Shown one piece after another: positions 1-12,284 of a stretch of DNA of 64,000 nt. The DNA is from Leptobrachium leishanense. Its lineage: Eukaryota; Chordata; Amphibia; Anura; Megophryidae. Both the position numbers and the translations under genes were made by a program. The notes under the pieces were generated by a model that searched no databases, was not told the DNA's origin, and worked only from the letters and a program-made list of their open reading frames with translations. Each line of letters begins with the position of its first letter. Position 1 is the stretch's first letter. The DNA lies in contig CM019063.1 in the NCBI GenBank assembly GCA_009667805.1, positions 53,552,881 to 53,616,880 on the forward strand, written 5' to 3'.

Positions 1-471
1 GGCCTGTTAAGGATAAAGGCTGGAGCTTTGTTTTGTTTTTAACTGTAATTTTTTTGTTGTTTTTATTTTTTTCTAATTTAGCAAAATAATCTCATTATTG
101 CTCTATAATTACCTAATAAAGCAAGCCGAGGATAATTTTTATAAAGTGCCGTTGCACCTGTTTTTCATTCAGGTGCTTCTAATTAAATTTGCTTTGACCC
201 ACCGTATTTAATAAGAGCGTAATTTGTTCAGATGTCATTTTACACCAGAGGTGATCAGGTGTTTTATTTGTCTGGGATAGGGTGGGTGGCGCAGACTCCT
301 GCACACTCGGTGCTACCCGCAAGCTACAGACTAAAGCGACAAAATGAGTTAAAAGCTGTAAAACAAGTCCAAGCATTTCTTTTTATATAACAAGAAAAAT
401 GAACAGGCGCCCAAACTTGTGCTACCAATCAATGCCAGCCAGAAATTTTTGTGGTTTCCTAAGAGGAAAAC
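1..471. other. AT-rich sequence, no gene recognised
   Basis: I see no conserved coding region, RNA gene or transposon terminus here. The short open frames lack recognisable motifs. The right edge runs into the inverted repeat that begins at 472. Confidence 0.4.
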
Positions 472-728
472 CTCTTTCAGGAAACCGAGAATCCAAAAAT
501 CCAGAACAGTATCGAGAATCCGAGAAACCGAGGGGATTTTTAATTACTAAACTGCTACTCTATATAATAAAGAGATTGGACATTAGTCTGTAAAGAAGCC
601 AGCACGTCTGGCGAAACGCGTTCTGGTCTTCTGGCTAAGCCAGTATTTTATTTATGTTTTAAATAAACATTTTAATTTTAATTTCCCCTACTGTTCTGGA
701 TTTTTGGATTCTCGGTTTCCTGAAAGAG
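472..728. repeat. 39-bp perfect inverted repeat around a CGAAACGCGT motif
   Basis: The arms at 472-510 and 690-728 are perfect reverse complements over 39 bp, separated by about 179 bp. The spacer holds a GAAGCC stretch, the core GGCGAAACGCGTTCTGG near 610-627, and an AATAAA at about 662-667. The same core followed by an A/T-rich poly(A)-signal-like stretch recurs near 5,640, 6,165 and 20,980, so this is a dispersed repeat family rather than a gene. Whether the 257-bp unit is itself a short inverted-repeat element is inference; no target duplication is clear. Confidence 0.7.
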
Positions 729-1468
729 TTTTTTTTGGGCTTTACCTACAGAATAAACCCTAAGGCGCATACACCAAGAGCTTGGTCTATAGCTCCATCA
801 AATGTGAGTTGATTAGACCAAATCTTTATACCCAATTCCTTGGAAGACCTGCACAAGGAAGTTGTCTCGTTTCTCTTTTCATATTCACTTGATACAAGCC
901 CTGCTGCAGATTCTATAAGGTGTGGGTCACCTTTAGAAGTGGAGAAGTTAAGCACCCAAGAGCCTTGATCCACTCAGAGCCAGTGCTTTGGCTCTTTAAT
1001 GCGTGAGTGGAATACCATACGATTATTTATTTTGTGTATTTAACCATCTGCACTATATATTGTTTACTTTTCTTTACATGCTCCATATGGATTTGGCTAA
1101 CTAAGGGAACCATCAGCTACCAATTAGCGATTGTCTTCGCACCGCCAGATACGTACCATTTTCTTAATTTCTTTTTATATGCCTACGTTTTAATGGAATG
1201 TCTTCATTACGTCCGTTCGATGCTTTAACGCGGTGACGACCAACTCAGGGGCCGATTCCAGCGGGACCGTTAAGCTAACATCTGGAGCAGTTAGTGAAAA
1301 TTGCTTAAAATCATCCCGAGCTGTCACAGCCAAGATGCAAACCCTATTTACGGCTCGTTGTTTTGCGAGAGGTTACCGTAAATTTGTGTTTCCTATACTT
1401 TGTATTGGAGACGTGAATTTGCGCCTCTCTAGAAGAGAATGAGCTTTTTCAACCTAGCTTGTCCTCCT
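729..1468. repeat. Downstream part of CGAAACGCGT-motif repeat plus unassigned sequence
   Basis: The stretch around 1,000-1,070 (GTGAGTGG, CGATTATTTATT, then TCTGCACTAT) resembles 6,570-6,640, which also lies downstream of a CGAAACGCGT core. The two loci therefore probably carry the same long repeat. The open frames here have no recognisable domains. Confidence 0.4.
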
Positions 1469-2098
1469 TTAACCCTTTGGCTGCAGATGACGTGGGGGGA
1501 CACCCTCGGCTGTGCACACTGTATGTGAGGACATCCCCTATATGTCATGGGGTCTCCGCAGGGAAAGGGGAGATTGCATGTATCTGGGATCGCGTCCTGG
1601 GGCACTCTGACTTCCTCTAAGTCAGGCCGTCCCTTTATACCCCTCCTAGCGCACTGATGTCATCACGTCAGAGCATGTTGAAGTCAGATTCAGGCACTTC
1701 CCCCAGGAAAAGGGAGGCGGGGTCCTTTGGACACCTCTCCCTACTGATCGGGAGAACTTAGAGAAAAAAGAGAGGCATCGCTGGAAAGGTCACAGTCTGA
1801 CCTTTCCAGCGATGCCTCTCTTTAACCCCTTAGGTACCAGTCTTGAGATCTGGCACCAATTGGCCCAGATCATGGACTTCTCCCAGAGGTGGCTGACATC
1901 CTGGATGTCAGCCCAACCTCCAAGGCCTCCCTCCGCCCACTGACATCATCATGCATGGGCGCGGTGATGTCAGTTAGGGAATAAACTGCTAGCTGCCCAT
2001 TAGGTGGAGATAGGGGGTCCTTCCAACATGATGAGCACAGAACTGTAAAAATGGGTTCACCACACAGAGGTGAAATGGCTCAGCAGTGAAAGGGTTAA
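1469..2098. mobile_element. TTAA-flanked non-autonomous DNA transposon (piggyBac-like)
   Basis: TTAA target duplications lie at 1469-1472 and 2095-2098. The ends are CCCTTTGGCTGC on the left and the inverse of CCCTTTCACTGCTGAG on the right. TTAA duplication is diagnostic of piggyBac or Kolobok; the CCCTTT start favours piggyBac. There is no transposase. The centre carries a perfect 24-bp hairpin (arms 1769-1792 and 1798-1821). Confidence 0.8.
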
Positions 2099-2292
2099 AT
2101 GAGACAGTATTCAGTAAATCAATACTAACCTTTAAACCCTGGTGTTAAGTGAATTTTCTTTTGCAAAATCACTTAATACCTTCATGTAACCCCCCTAAAA
2201 AATCCCATACTCAGCTGAGATCCCGCGGGGCAGAATGCGGTGTGATCTACAGCTTCCACTGGCCGCAAGCAGTGTGAGAATGGAAACAAATA

Positions 2293-3193
2293 CAGGGTTA
2301 TTCAAAGAGATTAGAAAAGTCACCGCACGTTCGGTGACTTTTCGTTCTCTTCAATTCGGTTTGTTTTGCCGATCCCATTTCGGTGACCCTGCGGTGTATT
2401 CAGCAAGCACCACAAGGTCCCCGAATTGCAGGGAAAAGCTACTGCAAACCTGCCGAAAACTAACCGCAAACCCAGCGAATGCACGCCGAAGACCCTCAAA
2501 AACATCTGGATTAACCTGCCGAAAACCACGGAAAAACCCGAACAGGAGCCGATCGCAGCCTTCGACACAGCAGAAGAGGCAGTGAATAAATTAGCAAAAC
2601 AGTTTGTATGAATGTGTGAAAGTGAAAAGCTGTTTGCAAAGAAACTACTGAGCGAAAATGTCTGAAATTTGCATATGAGGTCCAGGGAATGATAATAAAG
2701 AGGGCTGTTACAGAAAAAATAAGTAAACCTGAAAAAAAAAAAAAAAAAAAGGACTTTTATAAAAAAAAAATTATAATTCAGAAAAATGCTTAAAATATCC
2801 TAAAAAAATCTATAAATAAAGAGACTCTTTGCTGCAGAATTTTATAATAAACGGTTTATTAGATATTGAATTAAAACGGGAATATTTTTAACATTGAAGC
2901 CTATGGGATTCTCCTGAATAAACTTGCCGAATTAAACCACCGAATGGCAGGGCATTTCGGGAACCTTTCACTGCTGGTTTGTGTTCTCTGAATAGACGAA
3001 GCAGTGCTTTTCATGGGGATTTCACTGCCCTCGAACAGGCACCGAACAGGCACCGTATGTTCAGGCAATTCGCTAGGATTTGGCGAATTGCCTGCTCTCT
3101 GGATAGCTGAATGGCCAAGAAAGGTAACCGAACACTGATTTTCAACGTTCAGTTACCTTTCTCAAGCAATTCGGAGCTCTTTGAATAACCCTG
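2293..3193. mobile_element. 901-bp non-autonomous transposon, CAGGGTTATTCAAAGAG family
   Basis: Terminal inverted repeats begin CAGGGTTATTCAAAGAG at 2293 and end with the inverse at 3193. A 3-bp direct repeat ATA flanks both sides (2290-2292, 3194-3196). The second complete copy, at 14440-15335, is in inverted orientation and flanked by AAT, so the 3-bp duplication is consistent. No transposase is encoded. The core includes an AATAAACGG..TTTATTAG stretch also found in an otherwise different short-element family near 35.9 and 39.9 kb. The superfamily is not assigned. Confidence 0.8.
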
Positions 3194-3303
3194 ATAGTTT
3201 TCATGTCCTTCCGCGTCTCCTTCAACAGACCCCTGAAAATCCAAGCTCGCACGGGGACACACATGGCTCCGTGGAGTCCTACGGAGCTCATACTTGGGGT
3301 GCT

Positions 3304-4762
3304 TGTAACGGTGCGCTAACGGAGCTACCCTGGAGTAGCGTTTATTTGGATTCTTTAGGACAGATTCTTGAACACAGACAGCAGGAAAGGCTGTAGTACC
3401 TTGATTCCCACAATACCTAGATACAGATACGGAAACACAGACAGCAAGAAAAGCTGTAATACCTTGATTCCCCCACCAGGGAGGTACTACAAGAAACCGA
3501 ATTATCACCTCATCTCCAAATGGCTTCGTGGCCAGGAGGTCACTGGGTGTAAACACATTAACTATCTGTGTACAGATACATAGACATGACGTGACACATG
3601 AACAGACGTGAACAAGATTTCTGATGCAAGACTTACTTTTGAGACTCACAGAGCGGGAACACTTGTTTTCATTAGCCTGCAGGGAAGGCCTACAATCTAA
3701 GATTGGATTCAGTATGTACTCAGCTATACAGAGGAGGAACACACAGTTCAATAGCCTGCAGGGAAGGCCTACAATCTAAGATTGGATTCAGTATGTACTC
3801 AGCTATACAGAGGGGAACACAAAGTTCAATAGCCTGCAGGGAAGGCCTACTATCTAAGATTGAATTCAGTATGTACTCAGCTATACAGAGGAGGAACACA
3901 CAGTTCAATAGCCTGCAGGGAAGGCCTACAATCTAAGATTGGATTCAGTATGTACTCAGCTATACAGAGGGGAACACAAAGTTCAATAGCCTGCAGGGAA
4001 GGCCTACAATCTAAGATTGAATTCAGTATGTACTCAGCTATACAGAGGAGGAACACACAGTTCAATAGCCTGCAGGGAAGGCCTACAATCTAAGATTGGA
4101 TTCAGTATGTACTCAGCTATACAGAGGGGAACACACAGTTCAATAGCCTGCAGGGAAGGCCTACAATCTAAGATTGAATTCAGTATGTACTCAGCTATAC
4201 AGAGGAGGAACACACAGTTCAATAGCCTGCAGGGAAGGCCTACTATCTGCGATAGGCTTCTGTATAGCCACCAAGGAAACATATACTAGACAGGATACAT
4301 AAAACTGGGAACTCAGGAACATAAACTAGATAGTAATATACATGAACTAGAAATAACCAGGACAAGAACCAGACAGATAACATAAACCATACGGCAAAAC
4401 CATAAACGTGAATCTGACACACACTCAGGCAACAAGTACAATAGGGATATGCGAAAGAATGGTCGATAGGGATAGCCAGGTCAAAACGTAACAGGTCCTC
4501 AGCCAGAAACAGGTCAATAACAGATCAGAAAGAATGAGATTAGCAAGAAAGCAGGAACTAGACTCCACTCCAATTTACTCCCACGACAGTTCCAGGAGTC
4601 ATTTTAAAGGCTTTTAAAGGCTGATGGCTCCTTGCACTTATGCTAAGCCCCGCCCCCTCATATGCCGTTTTGCCAGCTCTCAGTACTGGCAACAGGCTAG
4701 CCAGCGATGCCACCGGGCACCCTGACCCCCCAGGAAGCGCTGCGGGGGCCAAGGATGTTACA
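3304..4762 (-). mobile_element. Solo LTR (probable Ty3/gypsy-type), 1.46 kb
   Basis: The element starts TGTAAC and ends GTTACA, and is flanked by a perfect 5-bp duplication GTGCT (3299-3303 and 4763-4767). No internal retroviral-type region is present, so it is a solo LTR. A minus orientation is inferred from a GC-box-like stretch and TTTAAA in the right third (about 4,600-4,660, read on the minus strand). Much of the length is the 78/79-bp tandem array at 3,665-4,245. The superfamily call is inference from structure only. Confidence 0.7.
3665..4245. repeat. 78/79-bp tandem repeat organised as a 157-bp dimer
   Basis: The unit runs AATAGCCTGCAGGGAAGG..CAGCTATACAGAGG. Alternate copies differ consistently (AGAGGAGGAACAC versus AGAGGGGAACAC, ACAGTTC versus AAAGTTC), giving an exact 157-bp higher-order period. 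Open frames of 62-90 codons through it are repeat artefacts. Confidence 0.9.
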
Positions 4763-4767
4763 GTGCT

Positions 4768-5559
4768 GCTCTGCACTGCTGCAAGTATCAGTCTTCATCT
4801 TGCAATTATTCCGAGCTCAGACACATATAGAGCAGCAGAATAGCATCAATGATTTACTCCATTATTGTCTCCCTGTTTGCATGAGAGTTCGCCATCACGG
4901 CACCGGTATTTCTAAGAGGGTTATTCAGAAAGCAACACAATTTCAGTGAAATTTCGGTGCTTTCTCGTTCGGCAGACTTCGGTGCACTTCAGCGATTCCA
5001 GTTTGCCGACCCTATGGTGAATTCACTATTCGCCGCAGGGTCCCCGAACTGCAGCGAACGTGGAGCTGCCGAAGACCACCGTTCAGTACGTCAAACTTCA
5101 CCAAAGCCAGCTGGTCAGCCCGCCGAACGCTGCCGAAGAGTGCCGAACTGCAGAAAAACAAAGAAATGAACTCTTCCAACCAATAGGAATGCATGAAAAT
5201 GTGTGAAAATAAAAAAAGTCTAATAAAAAGTAATAAAACTATTTCAGCAAGGCACGTGCCTACTTTGCCAGATTGTAAATCTTGTCCTGCCTTCCATTGC
5301 TTCAAAGCTTCAATACAGAAGTGAATAGAGAGGAGCTAAAATACCAGAATTTATTCAGGGTATGCTGTCCTTTGATTGAAGAAGACCTATATTATTAACG
5401 TTAAAAGTTACACGGCAACCATCAACACTTCACCGATGTTCATGGTAGTGTCAAATGGGCAAATGCCACCAATGATGCAACTACGGTGAACGTCAGCCAG
5501 CCAGAGATGCAAAATTCTAAATGACAGGTCCTACACATATTCCACATCTCAAGCAACAT
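4768..5559. mobile_element. One-ended CAGGG-family remnant and flanking sequence
   Basis: From 4,918 the sequence GGGTTATTCAGAAAG and the following CGAA-rich stretch resemble the terminus of the 2293-3193 element, but no matching right end is present. Similarity fades near 5,330. The remaining 230 bp holds nothing I recognise. Confidence 0.5.
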
Positions 5560-7150
5560 GCTTAATTTATGCACACAAGACTAAATAAAGGACACAGGGG
5601 ACAGCAGCAGGACTAGAGCACCAACTGAGGACGCGAACCCACCGCAAAATGCGTTTTGGTGTAATTTTACCATTGTTAATCAATAAATTATTTATTTTAT
5701 ATTTTAAAACCCAGTTTCTGGTCTGTTTGTTCAGTGGAGGATAGAACGTGACTGGGAGGAGATCATGGCTGAGGAGATCCGGTGCTCCCAGAGAAATCAC
5801 CGACTGCCTGCTTATCTGGTGTCTGATGTTGAGACACCAAAAAAGGTGAGTTCAATCCCTCTTAATTTACCTAATATTGATTGGCATTTTCTACACTACG
5901 AGCATCTATTCTCTTTCAGGAACACTGGTGAGAGGTTGCTAAGAGGAGACGGCCAGAGGGACCCAGGAAACTACTCATCACAAAGGAATCTCTCCAGTGT
6001 TTTTTGTGAGAAAAGCGGACACCCTGCCAACGTGGCCGGAAGGAATACAATTACGATACAATATAAGAGAAGACGGTTTTTCTTTTACTTTTACTTTCAT
6101 TTTGCTAATTGCACATATATGGACACTATTGAGCTTCTATACCGACTGAGGAAGGCTTTTTTAAGCCGAAACGCGTCTCGGTAAATCATTTGTCCACCTT
6201 TTACTATTGCTTGCTTTTAATAAATTAGATTGGTTTTATAACCTTTTATTCGCCACTTTCTCCGATTTTTACTTTGTTACACATACGGATTGCTTGCTGC
6301 TGAGACAAAGGGGTCTGGATCTTCACCTTTAAGAGTGCCCAAGGTTACATCCATTGAGCCTAATATCGTGAGGCTCCTGAATTGGTGAGTGCGGTCCCTT
6401 TTCTGTCTCTATCACCCTCTACATACAGTATTATGCTATGGGAGTGTCGACTCCCGATTCTTTCTGTTTTATTTAGTACTCATTACGGATGAAAGAAGGG
6501 GAGTGCCACCCTGTATTTGGCCAGAGGCTTTCTTTCCTTGAGCCGGGACCTTTGTAGGCTCTCATAAATGTGAGTGGTCTATACTCTTGCTATAACATTT
6601 TGATCAACCTTGTTACGATTATCTGCACTATTATCGTTTTTCTATGATGTGTTTTTTTGAGTAACATTGATGAATAAACAAATTTGATACCAGCACTCTA
6701 GAGAAGATCAACACATCCTCCTCTCCGATTTTCTTGAGTATTGGACAATTATACACTTGAGCATTTTTTTCATATATTGGACTCTGCCTTTGGAGTTAAT
6801 TCCATGCACGTGCACTTTCAATTAATGATGATATTATAGAACGACATCAAGCACTGTTGCACTTCCTTTCAGCATTGCTGATATAAGTTTTTGCATGTTC
6901 ACTTATTAACCTTGATGCGCGGTATGGTTCTGTTTTCGCTTTTATCTATCTATGATACATATTTTGGTTGTTTTATATGTGTTTTTAAACCATGTTATAG
7001 GCGGCATCTGACTATTTACTAGCACTTTATCTAAACGTTTGATCAATTTAGTTGGCGCCCACACTGGATAGTGTATATACACTATTCATATATACACTTT
7101 TTGATTCTACATTCACCCAGTTGGTTTAAAAAGTGTTAGCACCTCAGGCA
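5560..7150 (+). repeat. CGAAACGCGT-motif dispersed repeat, two cores
   Basis: Two hairpin-like cores occur: a decayed one near 5,626-5,655 (CGCAAAATGCGTTTTGG) and a good one at 6,147-6,180, where GACTGAGGAAGGC, a TTTTTT loop, AAGCC and CGAAACGCGTC form a stem. Each is followed within about 60 bp by an AATAAAT/AATAAAT-like signal. The 139-codon open frame starting at 5,765 has no recognised domain and crosses splice-like GTGAGT and CTTTCAG strings; I do not call it a gene. The downstream part to about 7,150 (TTGGCGCCCACACTGG near 7,050) seems to belong to the same repeat. Confidence 0.45.
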
Positions 7151-8370
7151 TCATGCCCTCCATGCTAAAACGTTAGAGGTATGTTCCAGAGCTTGAATGC
7201 AAACACATTTCTACAAACAAAATTTTATCCCATTACTGTTGTGGAGCACCATATCAACTATACTGATATCGGGGGCACCGGGGGCCTTGCATGTCGAGTA
7301 CAGTTGATCTCGGAAGTGAACTTAAATAACCAGCTGCATTTTTAACTTAACATCATTTTTCAACTCTTCTTCTCTTCGTGGATTGATCATTTTTCATCCC
7401 TAGAAAATACATTTTAAAATATTTATTTTTTATTATTTTTTTAATATTGTTTTATAAAAAGAATAAATTATTAATAATTTGCAGTTTTTCAACACAGAAG
7501 GATCCCTGGTATGCTCAGGAACACCTTCATATAGGTCAGGTCCTGCCTGTCTCCTATTTATGTCCCTATAAATATTTATTTATTTATTTAATTTTTTAGA
7601 TGCAATTTGTCTGGTCACGAATGACGGAGCACGAAAAACAAAACAGCTATTTTTGTGTAAACTCGATTTTTGTTAACGATTAGATTTATAGTTTGTTCCT
7701 TATTTTTTCATCTTTTGCATTTGAATAATGGTTTTCGTGCAAATCCCTCATTAATGAATGGCGTGAGGCGTGCAAACCCGAAGGAAATGTTCTGCTCTTA
7801 CGAGTGACTCTTCGATATTAACTTTATTTGACATTTAATGACAAAGTGTCGTCAGTATTTTTTTTTTTCGGGTATAAAATGAAATATTTCTTCTCCAAAT
7901 AACCTTCTCTGCACTAGATAAAATGCATTTGGTAGCGTTGCTGAGTTTCCTTTTCGAGATGCTGCTAACAATAGCTGCGTTTGTTTATCATGTCACATTC
8001 GCCCAGAATGGACCGATGCCCTGTTTTATGAACAATCTGTCACACAGTCCTGCATCTTTTAACTTCAGTTTTCCTTGAGTAGTTCCCAATCTAGATTTTG
8101 TTAGTTCCACTCTCCTTTTAGGCAGCTCTCAATGTCATTCTAAAGTTACAGCCTTTCTGTAAGACCTTTCCTTGAGATACAGTTGCGCCTTTCTTAATGC
8201 CATCTTGCAGGCGCTGTCTCTCAAGACGTTTCCTCAAGGCAACTCTAAATCCTGTAATCAGGCTCCTCAAAGCACGATTGCATTTTTAAAGGAATTTCTC
8301 TAGTCATATTTTGACAGCAGACCGACTGCGAAATGCTTCCTGTGGCTCGCTCGCCTCTCTCTGTGTTTAA
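7151..8370. other. AT-rich sequence, nothing recognised
   Basis: Long A/T runs and no open frame with recognisable protein motifs. No target-duplication-bounded element was found. Confidence 0.4.
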
Positions 8371-8380
8371 AATATTTTAC

Positions 8381-8760
8381 ATGGTTCAATAAAATATATA
8401 TCCGCTGCGTTTTTATGCCATTATTTCACCCAGGAGGTGTGCACAAAATCATTAATTACATAAACATATTGGAAGGTGCCAAAAAAAGGGTATTTTCTAA
8501 TTTATAATCCTATGTGTGAAATCTTCAGAAATATTTTTATATTTATTATTATTAGTAGTAGTAGTAGTATATTATTATGTATTTATAATATTTTAGATGA
8601 TTCAATAAAATATATATCCACTGCAATTTTATGCCATTATTTCCCCCAGATGTGCACAAAATCATTAATTACATGAACATATTGAAAGTTGCCAAAAATG
8701 TTTGTTTTCTAATTTATAATCCTGTGTTTGAAATCTTAAGAACTACTTTTCTATTTATTA
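8381..8760. repeat. 216-bp local tandem duplication
   Basis: The segment beginning ATGGTTCAATAAAATATATA at 8381 recurs at 8597 with scattered substitutions and a few indels. It includes ATGCCATTATTTC and GTGCACAAAATCATTAATTA in both copies. Confidence 0.75.
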
Positions 8761-8829
8761 TTATAACTCAAATAACCCCTCGTTACAACCAAGGTCTGCA
8801 GAATACCATCTCTGAACGCACAACTCTTC

Positions 8830-9500
8830 GAACCTTGAAGCAGATGGGCTACAGAAACAGCAGATGGGCTACAGCAGCAGCAGATGGGCTACAGCAGCAG
8901 TATATGGGCTACAGCAGCAGCAGACCACACCAGGTGCCACTCCTTACAGTTCGCGCAGACTCACAAAAACTGGACAATAGAAGACTGGAAAAACATTGCC
9001 TGATTTGATGAGTCTTGATTTCAGCTGCGAAATTCAGATGGTAGGGTCAGAATTTGGAGTAAACAACATGAAAACATGGAGCCATCCTGCCTTGTTTTAA
9101 CAGTTCAGGCTGCTGGTGGTGATGTAATGGTGTGGGGGATATTTTCTTGGCACTCTTTGGGCCCCTTAGTGCATTGAGCATCATTTAAACGCCACGGCCT
9201 ACCAGAGTATTTTTGCTGACCATGTCCATCCCTTTATGACGATAGTGTACCCGGTATCTTCGGATGGCTACTTACAGCAGGATAATGCACCATGTCACAA
9301 AGCTCAAATCATCTCAGACTCGTTTCTTGATCATGACATTGAGTTCACTGTGCTCCAATGACCTCTACAGTCCCCAGATCTCAATCCAATAAAGCACTTT
9401 TGGGAGAAATGTAATCTTGAATCCTCCCTAAGTGATCTCAAACAGCTCCCATGGCACAGACTAAACCTAATCCCAGACCTAGACTGTGCAATTGAATACT
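8830..9500 (+). pseudogene. Decayed Tc1/mariner-type transposase
   Basis: Fragments of a Tc1-like transposase are readable across changing frames: SRPHQVPLLTV near 8,915-8,950, QQDNAPCHKAQ at about 9,278-9,312 and SPDLNPIKHFWE at about 9,370-9,405. The last two carry the second Asp and the D-x-N-P region of the DD(E/D) catalytic core. Stops and indels break every frame, so no functional enzyme is made. The upstream edge contains a four-fold microduplication of GATGGGCTACAGCAGCAG at about 8,843-8,920, inside the region matching the Tc1 GMGYSS linker. No terminal inverted repeats were identified. Confidence 0.8.
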
Positions 9501-10402
9501 TTCAGTGCGAGCTCACGCAAGTCTGGAATTCCCATGCCCTGCTGCGTAAAGTGCGAGTAAAAGGGACACATCTCCCCTTGGTTACAGCTGAATTCGCACA
9601 AATGTACCAGTTTAGAGACTCATTGTGGTCAAATTGAAGTGTACTGGCTCCATGAACAATCACTGTGTTTACCAAAAATGGCGAAATGCGTGCACGAAAC
9701 AAACAAAAATGGCTAAAGCCCAATACTTTGCACATGGCAATGACGTAATCGCTACGGCCCATGAAAACATTGAGCAGGCTTCAACAAAGCCATTCTGGCA
9801 TGGGACCCCGGCCAGAGAAGAGAGTATAGGGAGGGGGGAAAAGGACCATGATGTACATAGTATGTCCTTGGTCCTTAAGGGGAATTTTCCACAAGACGTA
9901 CTATGTACGTCAGTGGTCTTTAAGGGGATATATACTGTATATACATATCAAGTCTCCTCAATCTCTGCACCACTTTGCATAAGGTCCTAATACTCCGGTG
10001 CAGGACCTTGATCCACAGGATAAATAGCCACAAATAGGGCCGGGACACAGAGATTTGTTAAAAATTTATGTCAATTTTTTATTTAGAATAGTCGATATAC
10101 AGTCCCGGACGACTTTTTCATTAAATTAAATGAACAAACACAATTTATACTCACAGACCGGAACCTCAAATGGAAAGAACCCCAACCACAACCACCAGCA
10201 TACCGTGGTTTATTTTGGCAAAGCTAATAATGATTTATGTGAGAGGCTGGCCAATCACTGAGCAGCAATATGGGCAGCACCTGAGGGTACAGAAAATTCA
10301 CAAACAGTAGTGTGGAATTTATTTTGAAAAGAATGCCAGTTATCGACCTTATGGGATATTGGTATTGATCACATCCCTCTCTTGGTACAGGGGGGTGATC
10401 AG
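9501..10402. other. Unassigned sequence
   Basis: Contains two overlapping open frames (86 and 121 codons, opposite strands) without known motifs, and repeats of TCCTTAAGGGG / TCTTTAAGGGG with nearby ACTATGTAC. The part to about 9,680 may still be Tc1 flank. Nothing else recognised. Confidence 0.35.
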
Positions 10403-10703
10403 GCACAGGATAGGGATGTGCGTTTCGGGTTTCTGAATTTTGGAATTTTCACGAAATTTGCCGATTCGTGCATTCGGATTCGGACGATTTTCCAAAAATT
10501 TTCGGATCCGAAAATGGCAGATCCGAACAAATTTCCGAGCCGAAACGAAAAAGTTTCAGAATTTTCGAATGAACTGGAGCTGTGTAAAATCGAAATTCAT
10601 TTTCATTCCATTCGTGATTTCAGCTCCATTCCTGATTCGGTTCCTTTTCAGTAATTTCGGACATCGTATTTTTCGGTTATATCGCTGATTCTGTAATTAT
10701 GTA

Positions 10704-11345
10704 TCATTCCCATCTCAATGTATCCTTCTTGTAAAACATGGGAAATCTCAATGTATCCTTCCTGGAAAACCAGAGAAATCTCAATGTATCCTTCTTGCAA
10801 AACATGAGAAATCTCAATGTATCCTTCCTGGGAAACCAGAGAAATCTCAATGTATCTTTCATGTAAAACATGAGAAATCTCAATGTATCCTTCCCGGGAA
10901 ACCAGAGAAATCTCAATGTATCCTTCTTGTAAAACATGAGAAATCTCAATGTATCCTTCCCGGGAAACCAGAGAAATCTCAATGTATCCTTCCTGGGAAA
11001 CCAGAGAAATCTCAATGTATCCTTCATGTAAAACATGAGAAATCTCAATGTATCCTTCCTGGGAAATCAGAGAAATCTCAATGTATCCTTCCCGGGAAAC
11101 CAGAGAAATCTCAATGTATCCTTCTTGTAAAACATGAGAAATCTCAATGTATCCTTCTTGTAAAACTTGGGAAATCTCAATGTATCCTTCCCGGGAAACC
11201 AGAGAAATCTCAATGTATCCTTCTTGTAAAACCAGAGAAATTTCAATGTATCCTTCCCGGGAAACCAGAGAAATCTCAATGTATTCTTCTTGTAAAACAT
11301 GAGAAATCTCAATGTATCCTTCTTGTAAAACATAAGAAATCTCAA
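10704..11345. repeat. 33-bp tandem array inside the hAT-type element
   Basis: About 19 copies of a 33-bp unit with core GAAATCTCAATGTATCCTTC and two alternating second halves (CTGGGAAACCAGA, TTGTAAAACATGA). Because 33 is a multiple of three, the minus strand stays open as an 11-residue repeat (KDTLRFLWFPG-like); I regard that as an artefact. Confidence 0.92.
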
Positions 11346-11534
11346 TGGCAGAATTATCGTATCGGCAGAATTATCGTATCGACAGAAATATCGGATCCGA
11401 AAAACCATTAGTTGACGTCAAAACAAATAGACACTTTGAAACGAGGAGAACAGACGTTCCGAAAAAAACGAAAATTTCCAAAATCACGAAAAAAAAGTCG
11501 ATACGAAAAACGAACCGAAACGAACCGAACCGAA

Positions 11535-11625
11535 AGATAAATCCAGGTAAAGTATCCATGTAATTGGGCAGACTAGATGGGCCGAAAGGTTCTTATCTGC
11601 CGACATTTTTCTACGTTTCTATGGT
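11535..11625 (+). mobile_element. LINE 3' tail fragment
   Basis: AGATAAATCCAGGTAAAG, then GGGCAGACTAGATGGGCC and GTTCTTATCTGCCG, ending in a CTATGTTTCTATG-type tail. A nearly identical copy lies at 23,321-23,416, where it is preceded by LINE-like coding remains. It is a 5'-truncated LINE (CR1/L2-like) tail inserted into the hAT-type element. Confidence 0.65.
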
Positions 11626-11726
11626 TCTATGAAATGGAAATCGTCCGAAACTAGCCGAAATGAAAATTTACAAAAAACGAACGAACTGAACCGAAAAAAA
11701 AATCGGTGCACAAGTCTAGCACAGGA

Positions 11727-12284
11727 GTTTTTGAGACGAGAAGCTTTTAGGGTATTTACATTAGATACTTTGACACCGTAAGGTTTAAATGAAAAAAATA
11801 TGCCTTGCATTGCTTCCTTTCTACTCGTTAAGCATTGAGCTAATTAGTGATGCTAAGTATTCATAAGAGCTTTATGCTGCAGTTTTGGTAGGAGTTATTT
11901 ATTGCTACCATTTGATATAGTATGGTTGATTGAAGTGGAGTTGATGGCCCCAACTATGTATACTGGTTGTATATATGAGGGATTTGATTAGAGATACAAG
12001 TTAAGTTTTATATACGTGTTGCCCCAATCCAGCCTTTTTCAATGCTTGTCAATACTCACTACCAATTAGGGTTATCACCTGATATTTCCTTATATTGGGG
12101 TAACTAATGTATATCTAGCTAATATTTGCTCGCTGCCTTGGTGTCACTTTTGATTTGACCTAATGTTTTATCTCCATGTCTAGACAGTGACCAAATCCTG
12201 TTGTAATAAACTCAAAAACATTGCTTGCATCTGCCCCTTTCAGACCCAACATACCGTGAAGGTGCTGGTTATGTAGGTGCTGGT
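11727..12284. other. Unassigned sequence
   Basis: No open frame with recognisable motifs and no element ends. It may be the upstream, decayed part of the LINE that becomes recognisable at about 12,285. Confidence 0.35.

Larger units (their letters stand above)
10411..11718. mobile_element. Non-autonomous hAT-type transposon (TAGGGATGTGCG family)
   Basis: A perfect 8-bp duplication GCACAGGA (10403-10410 and 11719-11726) brackets the element, the hallmark of hAT. The left end is TAGGGATGTGCGTTTCGGG; the right end is the inverse of TAGACTTGTGCACCGATT. The second copy is at 62719-63268. No transposase. About half the element is the 33-bp array below, and a LINE 3' tail fragment lies at 11,535-11,625. 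Confidence 0.9.

Noticed and set aside
5765..6184. 139-codon frame with GTGAGT and CTTTCAG strings suggesting exons
   Set aside because: No recognisable domain; sits within a CGAAACGCGT-motif repeat; no consistent gene model can be supported.
10704..11408. KDTLRFLWFPG repeat protein on the minus strand
   Set aside because: A 33-bp array within a non-coding hAT-type element.
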